This document shows, piece after piece, positions 8,390 through 16,297 of a DNA stretch of 64,000 nt. The position numbers and the translations under genes were made by a program. The notes under the pieces were generated by a model. It made no database searches, had not been told where the DNA came from, and saw only the letters and a list, made by a program, of their open reading frames with translations. Position 1 is the first letter of the stretch. Each line of letters opens with the position of its first letter. Origin of the DNA: an uncultured Lachnospiraceae bacterium (lineage in GTDB: Bacteria > Bacillota > Clostridia > Lachnospirales > Lachnospiraceae); NCBI GenBank assembly GCA_902765725.1, contig CACXAT010000017.1, forward strand, positions 1 to 64,000, read 5' to 3'.

Positions 8390-9922
8390 TCAGAATTCAA
8401 CAACTTCTACATAGCGAAGCTCGGGCATGGGGCCAAAGCGCAGGGACATCTTCTCGTCTCCGTTCAGGACGCGTCCGCGCTTCCACTCTCCGTCCACCAG
8501 GGAGCCTTCCTCCATACGAAGGATGTCGATACGGACATTTCTTCCGGTCTTGGGGCGGAAGGTCATGCCGCAGGACATTCCGGCGATCAGGAAGCGTCCC
8601 TCGCCCAGTTCGAACACAACACCTGATCCAAGGGGCGTTGCGGAGCGCTTCGGATCGTAGGCAACCGCGATGTCACAGTCCTCAAACTTGAGGAAGGTGC
8701 CGTAATCCAGATCACCGTGGCGGACGAATGCCTTCAGGTGCTCTGATCCGCGATACTTTCTGTACAGCGGATCCATCTGATCGATCAGCTGATAGGCGCG
8801 GGCCAGATAATCCTTGCTGCCGGCGGTATCGAAGGCGGAGGGATCGATGTTCAGGGCGATCATGACCTCCATCGGCGGCTTGTCGACCAGGGCCGGATCC
8901 AGAGCCAGCTCCTCGATGCCGAACGGGGAGAAGCAGATCGCGTTCTTCGCCGCCCAGGCATAGAGCACGTACGAGGCAGCGACCGCATCCTTGCGGATCT
9001 CCGGGATGAACAGCGGGTTTTCATCTGTTGCGTAGGTGTCCATGACATCCGCGCAGTAGGGAACATAGATGTCCGGTCCGAAGGCGAACAGCGACGGAGC
9101 GGCAGCCCTCCAGATCTTATGCATGGTCTCTACCGGACCGCCGGACGGATAGGAGCCCGGGAACCAGGGATACTGCTTCAGCCAGGCGTTGGCATAGCAG
9201 GGAAGCGGATGGACCTCTCTTCCGGCAGCGGTGATCTTCTCGACAGCTGACGCAAAGTACCACGCCATGAAGGCTTCACCGGCCTCGTCGCCGAAGACCT
9301 CCTGCCAGGTTCCGGTCTTTTCGCTGAGGCCCGCCGGGACCTGCTGTGCGAAGGCTTCGCAGGCAGCCGGGCTGTAGTCACGGTCCGTTCCGAGCAGGCC
9401 GATCTCATTTTCCACTTGGATCACGATGACGGTGTTCTGCTCGCCGTCTACATCGCGGATATGACCCATCAGCTTTGTGAAGGCAGCAGCGTCCTTCTGT
9501 ACGGCCGCCGTGCAGAGCGGGGAGATGGTGGTCATCGGTTCGCCGGAGACCTTCTGTGCACGGAAATAAGTCTTCGTATCCTTCTTCACCCATGCGGGAG
9601 CGTAGAAGGATTCAGCGTTCTTCCACAGACCGAACCACAGGAAGATCAGTCTGAGGCCCTCTTCTCTGGCCTGTTTGATCAGGGAATCGACGGATGAGAA
9701 ATCAAAGTCGCCTTCGGTCGGCTCGATCAGCTCCCAGTATACAGGAGCGATGACGCTGTTCATGTTGAGGCCGCGCAGATTCGGCCATACATTCTGTGCC
9801 ATGTAGTCCGGATCGGAAGCACTGGAATTGTGGATCTCGCCGCTTCTGCAGAAGAAGGGACGTCCGTCTACATACAGGGTCGTGATACCGTGTTCATCTT
9901 TACCGATATAAGGGATGCTCAT
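8390..9922 (-). CDS. GH35-like beta-galactosidase family glycosidase (DUF5597-type C-terminus)
   Basis: This 510-residue cytoplasmic protein (no signal peptide) starts at ATG 9922 with GAGG upstream. It has a TIM barrel typical of clan GH-A: RSGEIHNSS near the N-terminus, the acid/base Glu173 in the QVENEIG motif, and the likely nucleophile Glu308 in FIPEIRKD. The last 130 residues form a beta-rich domain like the DUF5597 domain of Caulobacter-type GH35 enzymes. It should hydrolyse a beta-galactoside or related oligosaccharide brought into the cell. The divergent AraC genes and the GPH symporter next to them make a sugar-use cluster. Exact substrate unknown. Confidence 0.8.
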   Translation of the reverse strand: MSIPYIGKDEHGITTLYVDGRPFFCRSGEIHNSSASDPDYMAQNVWPNLRGLNMNSVIAPVYWELIEPTEGDFDFSSVDSLIKQAREEGLRLIFLWFGLWKNAESFYAPAWVKKDTKTYFRAQKVSGEPMTTISPLCTAAVQKDAAAFTKLMGHIRDVDGEQNTVIVIQVENEIGLLGTDRDYSPAACEAFAQQVPAGLSEKTGTWQEVFGDEAGEAFMAWYFASAVEKITAAGREVHPLPCYANAWLKQYPWFPGSYPSGGPVETMHKIWRAAAPSLFAFGPDIYVPYCADVMDTYATDENPLFIPEIRKDAVAASYVLYAWAAKNAICFSPFGIEELALDPALVDKPPMEVMIALNIDPSAFDTAGSKDYLARAYQLIDQMDPLYRKYRGSEHLKAFVRHGDLDYGTFLKFEDCDIAVAYDPKRSATPLGSGVVFELGEGRFLIAGMSCGMTFRPKTGRNVRIDILRMEEGSLVDGEWKRGRVLNGDEKMSLRFGPMPELRYVEVVEF

Positions 9923-10017
9923 GCTGGTCCTCGCTTTCTTTTGATGTGTCGTACAGTTTGTTTTTTGCAAGATGGGTCTGTGTAGGAATATATCTTCGGT
10001 TCCTTGTTTCTGATTCT

Positions 10018-10023
10018 ATTATA
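10018..10023 (-). promoter_or_regulatory. Likely -10 element of the glycosidase gene
   Basis: The minus strand reads TATAAT here, 95 bp upstream of the start codon. No good -35 hexamer lies at 16-18 bp, which fits a promoter that needs an activator such as the neighbouring AraC proteins. Confidence 0.4.
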
Positions 10024-10024
10024 C

Positions 10025-10060
10025 TTGACATACAGGAAAATGAAATCTTAATATATTAAG
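10025..10060 (+). promoter_or_regulatory. Promoter of the first AraC gene with overlapping palindrome
   Basis: TTGACA (10025-10030) lies 18 bp before TAATAT (10049-10054). A perfect 14-bp palindrome CTTAATATATTAAG (10047-10060) overlaps the -10 and is partly repeated 20 bp on (AATATTAAG). It lies between the divergent glycosidase and AraC genes, so it could act as an operator for both. Confidence 0.5.
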
Positions 10061-10175
10061 TAATATATAACAATATTAAGATGTTGAACGGAATTGCCGG
10101 GGGAGAGGGCCGCAGACCGGTTCCAAAATCGCCGCGGACGCATATTTACAGGCGGGATATCCGGGAGGTACACAG

Positions 10176-11006
10176 ATGGATTATACGGTTCGGGTCACAA
10201 AACAGCAGTATGCGCGCATACCCCTCGTTCTGCGTATGCTGGGGCTGGATCATGAGCAGGAGGTGATAAACCGGCCCCATGGATTCCCGGTCTGGCAGAT
10301 CCTCTACGGCGTCAGGGGGAGCGGGAACTTCCGGATCGGCGAGAGCCGCTATGTCCTGCAGGAGGGGCAGATCGCCATGCTGCCTCCGCACCTTCCGCAC
10401 AGCTACGAGAGCCGCGAAGGAGAGTGGGTGGTTCATTTTCTGGGACTCGGAGGCAATTCCTGCCAGAAGCTTCTCAGCGATCTGAAGCTTGCCGAGCCCG
10501 GTGTCTATCACCTGGATGCCGGGGGGAAGGGCGGCCGTCTGTACGTCTCCCACCTGAAGGAGTGTGAGAGAGTGATCACCTCAGATGTCCAGTCCAGGCA
10601 GCTGCTCCTCTCCAAGGAGCTGTACAGCATGCTTCTGGACCTGTCCGTGTCGAGCAAACCGGAGAAGGCAGCCGTGTGGAACGATCCCGAAGGCCTGGTC
10701 ACGGAGGTGATGGGATATCTGGAGCAGCACCTGAGCGAGGATCTGTCGCTGCGCGAGATCGCAGAGGAGTTCCACCTGACGCCGGAATACCTGTGTGCGC
10801 GCTTCAGAGGCAGTACGGGGGATACGATCGGAGGATATCTGAAGCGGATCAGGATCGGCAGGGCCAGGATACTGCTGATGGAGCAGCCGGAGCTTACCCT
10901 GGCGCAGATCGGGCAGCAGTGCGGATTCAGGTCGCCAAGCTATTTCGGCAAGGTCTTCCGGGAGACGACCGGGATAACGCCACAGGCCTTCAAGACACTG
11001 CACTGA
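10176..11006 (+). CDS. AraC-family transcriptional regulator
   Basis: A 276-residue regulator with an N-terminal cupin-type sensor (roughly residues 20-110; LPPHLPHSYESREGEWVVHFLG) and a C-terminal pair of helix-turn-helix motifs (residues 180-276; DLSLREIAEEFHLTPEYLC, then LTLAQIGQQCGFRSPSYFGK). It ends in the usual TPQAFK segment. Start ATG 10176 has GGGAGG 8 bp upstream. It is divergent from the GH35-like glycosidase gene and just upstream of the AraC/GH39 gene, so it very likely controls the sugar cluster in response to a sugar or sugar derivative. The effector is unknown. Confidence 0.88.
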   Translation: MDYTVRVTKQQYARIPLVLRMLGLDHEQEVINRPHGFPVWQILYGVRGSGNFRIGESRYVLQEGQIAMLPPHLPHSYESREGEWVVHFLGLGGNSCQKLLSDLKLAEPGVYHLDAGGKGGRLYVSHLKECERVITSDVQSRQLLLSKELYSMLLDLSVSSKPEKAAVWNDPEGLVTEVMGYLEQHLSEDLSLREIAEEFHLTPEYLCARFRGSTGDTIGGYLKRIRIGRARILLMEQPELTLAQIGQQCGFRSPSYFGKVFRETTGITPQAFKTLH

Positions 11007-11015
11007 CAGGCCCGA

Positions 11016-11044
11016 TTCACAAACCTTCGGATGCAGTGTATAAT
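11016..11044 (+). promoter_or_regulatory. Promoter of the AraC-GH39 gene
   Basis: TTCACA (11016-11021), 17-bp spacer, TATAAT (11039-11044), 45 bp before ATG 11089. Confidence 0.65.
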
Positions 11045-11088
11045 CTGTGATTATAGTGATTACAGATGAAATCTGATGGAGACCTGAT

Positions 11089-13476
11089 ATGAGAGATAAC
11101 CGGGATTTTAATATAGAGATCAGAAAGAACACCCAGGAGGAGGAGCATGCTCATTCCTCCATCGAGGTGTTCTATCTGGTGACCGGCACATGCAGCTTCA
11201 CGGTTTCTCAGCAGCAGTATGAGATGAAGCAGCGGGATATGATCCTGGCCAACGCGATGGAGCCGCACAGCTATAAGGCGGACGGGATCCTGTGCATCTT
11301 CAGCATCTCCTACCGTACCTTCCTGAAGTTCGCGCCGGACGGCGGATGCATCTTCTTTCTGAATTCTTTGAGGGAGAACCGCAGCGTACATGAGGATATC
11401 CGCTACCTGCTCCACGAGATGATCTGGCTGGAGACCGGGCAGATGACCGACCGGGAGTGCAGGATCTACCGCGACTTCTTCGGACTGATGGACATCCTTC
11501 TGCTGCATTGCAGGGATTCTTCCTATGAGAATGCTGCCCAGGGCAGGCATATGCCGGATGACAGGAAGCTGCAGCAGGTGATCGCCTATGTGCACAGCCA
11601 TTACCGGGATACGATCTCACTGAGCCAGCTGGCGAAGGAGATGTATGTGTCCACCTCCACGCTGTCCCGCTTCTTTAAGAAGCAGACAGGGATCTATTTC
11701 GCGGATTATGTCAATCAGGTCCGGCTGGCCTACGCAGTCGGCGAGATGCGCTATACAGATAAGAATATTACCCGGATCGCCGCAGACTGCGGCTTCGCCA
11801 ACCCTGTCTCCTTCTCGGGGCTGTTCCGCGAATATTACGGGATGTCCCCCAATGCGTACCGAAAGATAGAACAGGCAAAGCGCGAGGAAGAGAAGAAGAA
11901 GGAGCTGGAGCTTCGCGGGGAGGTCGCAAGAGAGATCATGCCGGAGAGCTCCGTACAGAAACAGGGAGAAATCGGCGAGATCACTGTAGATATCGCCGCG
12001 ACGCAGCGGTGCAGCCAGCCCTTCCGCCATATTGTGAACGTCGGCTCCATGTCTGCCCTCACCCGGGCCAACGTGCAGTACCATCTTCTGTACGCTGTCA
12101 GAGAGCTGCACATCACCCACGCGAGGATCTGGTCGATCTTCACCGAAGACCTCCGGATCACAGACGGCCGCTCCATCGGTGTCTACAATTACAATTCGAT
12201 CGATACCGTGCTGGACATGCTGGTGGAGAATCACATCGGCGTGTATTTTGACTTCGGCCGCAGGCCTGATATGGCGGTCAGGACGTCGGATACCTCCGTT
12301 TTCCATGAGGAGAATGCGATCCGGTTCGCAACGAGAAGGGAATGGGAAGCCCTGCTGGAGGATTTTGTGCAGCATCTGGTTCAGCGGTACGGGCTGGACG
12401 AGGTAAGCGGGTGGTACTTTGATTTCAACCAGGATCCCAGCTACAGAGGCGGCTGCGCCTATTCCGACGATCCGGACCATACATTTTCCGATGTATGGAA
12501 GCATGCCTGGAGAACAATCCGCACCTATGTGCCCGGAGCGCAGGTGGGCGGCCCCGTGGGACCGCCGAATGGCCCCAGGAAGGAGCTTTCCGCATTTATT
12601 AAGGAAGCTGTCAGGCAGAAGTGCGTGCCGGACTTCCTGTCACTGATCCTCTTCCCCTATGAACCCACCCAGGATTACAGCGGGTTCAACAGGGTCCCCG
12701 ACCCGAACTATGAGAGCCGGATGATCCGCGCGGTGGAGGTCATGCTGAAGGAAGAAGGACTGGAGAAACTCCCGATCCACGTCAGCGACTGGAACCTGAC
12801 CCTGTCCACCCGCAATATGATCAACGACAGCTGCCAGCGCGGGGCATATCTGGCTTCCAGGGCAGCCCTCATGATGCAGCATACCAGGGTATGCGGCTTC
12901 TGGGTACTGTCTGACTGGGTGAGCAGTTATTTCGATTCAAGAAACATACTGAACGGCGGCGGCGGACTTCTGACACGCGACAGCATCCGCAAGCCGGCCT
13001 GGTTCGCCCTGCAGTTCATGTCCAGGCTTGGAAGAACGCTGCTGTACGCGGACCAGCATCTGGTCGTGACGATGCGCGGGGCCGATGATTATATGATTCT
13101 GGCAGTGAACAGTGTGAACTTCGACATCAGCTATTATCTGCGTGAGGAGGATGAGATCCGGGCAGATGACGTGGACCTGTATGTGATGGAGGGGGACAGT
13201 ATGACCCTGCGCCTGGTCATGAAAGGCCTTGCGGAAGGCGCGGAATACACGGTCAAGAGCCGGAGCGTGAGCAGGCAGCATGGAAGCATTCTGGATGAAT
13301 GGAAGAGACTGCGCTGTGAGACGCATCTGGAGAGGGCGGATATCAAGTATCTGCAGGAGATCTGTGTGCCTCATATGAGCATGGACCAGAAGACGGTGGA
13401 GGGAGAGAAGCTGTCGGTTACGATCCCTCTTGCGCCGCAGGAATTCAGGCTTCTGCATATCTACAGGAACCGCTGA
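11089..13476 (+). CDS. AraC regulator fused to a GH39-like domain without catalytic Glu residues
   Basis: The 795-residue protein opens with a cupin sensor (HSSIEVFYLVTGTCSF) and two AraC helix-turn-helix motifs (about residues 165-265; ISLSQLAKEMYVSTSTLSRF, ITRIAADCGFANPVSFSG). A charged linker follows, and then from about residue 300 a GH39 beta-xylosidase-like TIM barrel and beta-sandwich. In active GH39 enzymes the acid/base lies in WNEP and the nucleophile in TEWN. Here the equivalent places read FNQDP (Gln448) and SDWN (Asp567). Both catalytic Glu residues are therefore replaced, and the domain should bind a xyloside-type ligand without cutting it. The GPH symporter gene follows. Confident in architecture; the sensing role is inferred. 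Confidence 0.85.
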   Translation: MRDNRDFNIEIRKNTQEEEHAHSSIEVFYLVTGTCSFTVSQQQYEMKQRDMILANAMEPHSYKADGILCIFSISYRTFLKFAPDGGCIFFLNSLRENRSVHEDIRYLLHEMIWLETGQMTDRECRIYRDFFGLMDILLLHCRDSSYENAAQGRHMPDDRKLQQVIAYVHSHYRDTISLSQLAKEMYVSTSTLSRFFKKQTGIYFADYVNQVRLAYAVGEMRYTDKNITRIAADCGFANPVSFSGLFREYYGMSPNAYRKIEQAKREEEKKKELELRGEVAREIMPESSVQKQGEIGEITVDIAATQRCSQPFRHIVNVGSMSALTRANVQYHLLYAVRELHITHARIWSIFTEDLRITDGRSIGVYNYNSIDTVLDMLVENHIGVYFDFGRRPDMAVRTSDTSVFHEENAIRFATRREWEALLEDFVQHLVQRYGLDEVSGWYFDFNQDPSYRGGCAYSDDPDHTFSDVWKHAWRTIRTYVPGAQVGGPVGPPNGPRKELSAFIKEAVRQKCVPDFLSLILFPYEPTQDYSGFNRVPDPNYESRMIRAVEVMLKEEGLEKLPIHVSDWNLTLSTRNMINDSCQRGAYLASRAALMMQHTRVCGFWVLSDWVSSYFDSRNILNGGGGLLTRDSIRKPAWFALQFMSRLGRTLLYADQHLVVTMRGADDYMILAVNSVNFDISYYLREEDEIRADDVDLYVMEGDSMTLRLVMKGLAEGAEYTVKSRSVSRQHGSILDEWKRLRCETHLERADIKYLQEICVPHMSMDQKTVEGEKLSVTIPLAPQEFRLLHIYRNR

Positions 13477-13508
13477 GGGCTGCAACAGAATACTTGTGTT
13501 TGTTGCGC

Positions 13509-13557
13509 GGCATTTGCTGCAGATGTTCAGATCTGCAACAAATGCCCTGTTTTTTTC
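13509..13557 (+). terminator. Rho-independent terminator after the AraC-GH39 gene
   Basis: GGCATTTG-c-TGCAGAT pairs with the run ending CAAATGCC at 13546, then CTG and a run of seven T. The symporter gene therefore probably has its own promoter in 13558-13660, which I could not pin down. Confidence 0.85.
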
Positions 13558-13680
13558 TGTGCTCAAAATAGTCGGAGGAGACAGATGTCTGCTATCTTTT
13601 GGCTATGAAACAGCCATCCCCTTTTCGGAAGGTTAGAGGAGGACGGCACAGACATATTTTTCCCAGGGAGGACAAGAGTA

Positions 13681-15057
13681 ATGGGACAGACAGAAAAAAC
13701 AAATAAGCTGACTGCATTCTGCTACGCCTTCGGTGAAGTCGGATCGCAGCTGTCATGGTACATGATCAACACGTACCTGACGATCTTCTACACAGACGTT
13801 GTCGGACTGACGGCAACCGCGATCTCCGCGATCATGCTGATCGCACGTATCTGGGATGCGATCAATGACCCGATGATGGGTGTTATCGCTGACAAGACTC
13901 ATACACGTTGGGGTAAGTTCCGTCCGTACCTGATGTTCGCTCCGATCTTCCTTGCGATCTTCAACGTACTGACCTTCACCGTATTCCCGGTTCAGGGTAT
14001 TGCCAAGGTTGCCCTTTGCCTGGTCTGCTACATCGGCGCAGGTATGGCTTATACCGCAGTCTGCATCACCTACGGCGCTCTGGTCAACCTGATCGCCAGA
14101 GACTCTCAGGTCCGTATGAACTACACCTCCGCTCGTGCGATCGGTGCTTCCGTGATCAAGATCATCCTCTCCGCAGTTGCAATGCCGATGATCCTGTACT
14201 TCGGCAAGAGCGATGCTCCGAATGCTCAGGGTTACTTCTGGACAGCAGTTGTCTGCTCCGTAGCTCTTCTTCCCTGCTTCTGGCTGTGCGCATGGAGATG
14301 TAAGGAGACAGTCAAGGTAGACCGTCCGGCATCCGAAGGCCCGAAGAGAAGCGTTGTGCAGAACCTGGTTCTGCTGTGCAAGAATAAGAACCTGATGATC
14401 ACCGTATGGTGCGTATTCCTCGGCGCAGTCGCGATCATGGCCCGTATGTCCATGCTGACCTACTATGTTATCTACGTTGTAGGCAATCCGATGATGATCG
14501 CTCCGATGTTCACCACCATGACTGTTACTGAGCTCATCGGCTGCACGGTTATGCCGTGGGGAACCGCAAAGATGGGCAAGAGAAACTGGGTACTGTTCCT
14601 CAACGTTATCATGGTCGCCGGCTTCCTGATCATGTTCGCTTTCCCGCAGGGCGGCACCACCTTCCTGCTTGTGATCTGCGCAGTTATCGGCTTCGGCAAC
14701 TCCTGTGCGAATGTCTGCACCGGCATGCTGTCTGACTGCATCGAGTACGGCGATCTCAAGTACGGTATCCGTGAAGAGGGTATCACCTACTCTTACATGA
14801 GCTTCGGCGTCAAGCTGGCTACCGCTGTCGGCGGCGCAGTCACCGTCCTGGCACTCGGCGCAATCGGCTATGTTCCGAATGCAGAGCAGACCGAGAGCGT
14901 TAAGCAGGGCATCAACATCATCGTAAACCTTGCTCCGGCAATCGCAGTCGTTCTGTCCGCGATCCCGCTGCTGTGGTATGACATCAACGGCAAGGAAAAG
15001 ATGGATGAGATCTACGCAGCTCTTGAAGCAAGAAACGCTGCACAGAATAAGAAGTAA
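13681..15057 (+). CDS. GPH-family sugar:cation symporter (MFS)
   Basis: A 458-residue inner-membrane protein with 12 predicted TM segments and the glycoside-pentoside-hexuronide family layout. The family marks are RIWDAINDPMMGVIADKT in the loop after TM2 with RWGKFRPYL, and DCIEYGDLKYGIREEGITYSY in the second half. It imports a glycoside or uronide with Na+ or H+. ATG 13681 is preceded by AGGGAGGACAAGAGTA. Codon use here is more biased (CTG, GTC, ACC) than in neighbours, suggesting high expression. It most likely supplies substrate to the GH35-like glycosidase and ligand to the AraC regulators. Confidence 0.9.
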   Translation: MGQTEKTNKLTAFCYAFGEVGSQLSWYMINTYLTIFYTDVVGLTATAISAIMLIARIWDAINDPMMGVIADKTHTRWGKFRPYLMFAPIFLAIFNVLTFTVFPVQGIAKVALCLVCYIGAGMAYTAVCITYGALVNLIARDSQVRMNYTSARAIGASVIKIILSAVAMPMILYFGKSDAPNAQGYFWTAVVCSVALLPCFWLCAWRCKETVKVDRPASEGPKRSVVQNLVLLCKNKNLMITVWCVFLGAVAIMARMSMLTYYVIYVVGNPMMIAPMFTTMTVTELIGCTVMPWGTAKMGKRNWVLFLNVIMVAGFLIMFAFPQGGTTFLLVICAVIGFGNSCANVCTGMLSDCIEYGDLKYGIREEGITYSYMSFGVKLATAVGGAVTVLALGAIGYVPNAEQTESVKQGINIIVNLAPAIAVVLSAIPLLWYDINGKEKMDEIYAALEARNAAQNKK

Positions 15058-15071
15058 TAGCTTGTAGTATA

Positions 15072-15105
15072 CGCGCCAGGAGCAGTAACGCTCCTGACGC
15101 GGTTT
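15072..15105 (+). terminator. Terminator after the symporter gene
   Basis: CGCG-c-CAGGAGC / GCTCCTG-a-CGCG stem, followed by GTTTTAAAA. Confidence 0.75.
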
Positions 15106-15154
15106 TAAAAAGGCTGGATCTTAACAGGGTTGGATTCAGGAAAGGAAGAAGATC

Positions 15155-16108
15155 ATGGCAAAAGTAGTAGCATTTTCATTTGGCAGAAAGATGTCGAACA
15201 CCGATGTCATGCTGAAGGAAGTACTGAAGAAGTGCGAAGAAGCAGGACATGAGATCCAGTTCGTGCGTCCGGATGACCTGGACATCAAGCCGTGTACCGG
15301 ATGCTGTGCATGCGTAGTCGGGATCATGTCCGGAAGAACGAACGGCAAGTGCGTGCATAAGGATGATTTCCATATCCTGGAAGAAGCCTACTATTCTGCA
15401 GACGCGCTGATCATCGGATCTCCGGTCTACGAGACTTCCCCCAGCGGAACCTTCAAGACCTTCTGCGACCGCTTCGGCCCGTCTCATGATATCGCGTTCC
15501 TCACCGAGGCGAAGAAAGAGCGCCTTGAGAGAGGCGGAGAGAACGTGCTGCTTCCGGACGAGATCGTCTTCAAGCCGCGCGTAGGCTGCCTGGTTGGCGT
15601 AGGCGGAGCCAGAACCGAGAACTGGACGATCTTCACCATCCCGCTGATGTATGAGAGCATGATGTCTGCAGGCGTTGACGTCATTGACACCCATGTGTAT
15701 TACGGCGCAATGAATGTACAGCATGTTCTGGGTGTTCCGGAGCAGATGGAACGCATGGACAAGATGGCACAGAACATCCTCGACGCTCTGGCAGCTACTT
15801 CCGACGACGAGAGGAAGAAATGGCGCGGAGAAGAGGAAGGCGCATGTCCGGTATGCCATCAGAGCATGTTCAAGGTACATCAGGGCAGCGACAGAGTCGA
15901 GTGCGCGATCTGCGGTATCGACGGCAAGGTCGGCCTTGTGGACGGCAAGATCGTATACAACTTCTCCCAGGAAGAGCAGGCACGCAGCCGCATGAAGTAT
16001 GCCGGCAAGCTGGAGCACAGAAATGAGATCGCCGATGGTGCCATGACCCAGAAGAAGGTCGAGAACCTTGCTGAGCTCAAGAAGCCGTATCTGCACATCG
16101 GAGAATAA
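15155..16108 (+). CDS. NAD(P)H-dependent flavodoxin-like reductase with Cys cluster and zinc ribbon
   Basis: The 317-residue protein begins with a flavodoxin-like fold of the NADPH-dependent FMN reductase family (FSFGRKMSNTD phosphate loop; GSPVYETSPSGTFKTFCDR). A compact Cys set (C47, C50, C51, C53, C66) resembles the cluster ligands of iron-sulfur flavoproteins. After residue 220 it adds a zinc-ribbon-like CPVCHQ ... CAIC unit and a short tail. It is probably a cytoplasmic electron-transfer or quinone/nitro-type reductase. It follows the symporter by about 100 bp with a terminator between, so co-regulation is possible but not shown. Fe-S binding is inferred from Cys spacing. Confidence 0.75.
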   Translation: MAKVVAFSFGRKMSNTDVMLKEVLKKCEEAGHEIQFVRPDDLDIKPCTGCCACVVGIMSGRTNGKCVHKDDFHILEEAYYSADALIIGSPVYETSPSGTFKTFCDRFGPSHDIAFLTEAKKERLERGGENVLLPDEIVFKPRVGCLVGVGGARTENWTIFTIPLMYESMMSAGVDVIDTHVYYGAMNVQHVLGVPEQMERMDKMAQNILDALAATSDDERKKWRGEEEGACPVCHQSMFKVHQGSDRVECAICGIDGKVGLVDGKIVYNFSQEEQARSRMKYAGKLEHRNEIADGAMTQKKVENLAELKKPYLHIGE

Positions 16109-16160
16109 TACACTGACAGAGACAAATCATACTACATTAACATAACCTTCTGAAAGACTG

Positions 16161-16203
16161 CATGCCCGATTGTCGAAGAGACAACGGGCATGTGGTTTTT
16201 TTA
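16161..16203. terminator. Terminator between convergent flavoprotein and glmS genes
   Basis: CATGCCCG-a-TTGTC pairs with GACAA-CGGGCATG, followed by TGGTTTTTTTA on the plus strand. Confidence 0.85.
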
Positions 16204-16297
16204 TGCGAACTTGATTCTGCCGCCGGGGATGCTATACTCAGGAAAAGATATCCGCAGTCTGGGAAGGGTGGATCCTGAGGATCCGGAAGATGGAGTC

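Noticed and set aside
11617..12504. 295-codon minus-strand frame inside the AraC-GH39 gene
   Set aside because: Shadow of the real gene; composition is His/Arg/Gln-rich without domain structure. The same holds for the long antisense frames inside glmS, moaA, deoC and lysS.
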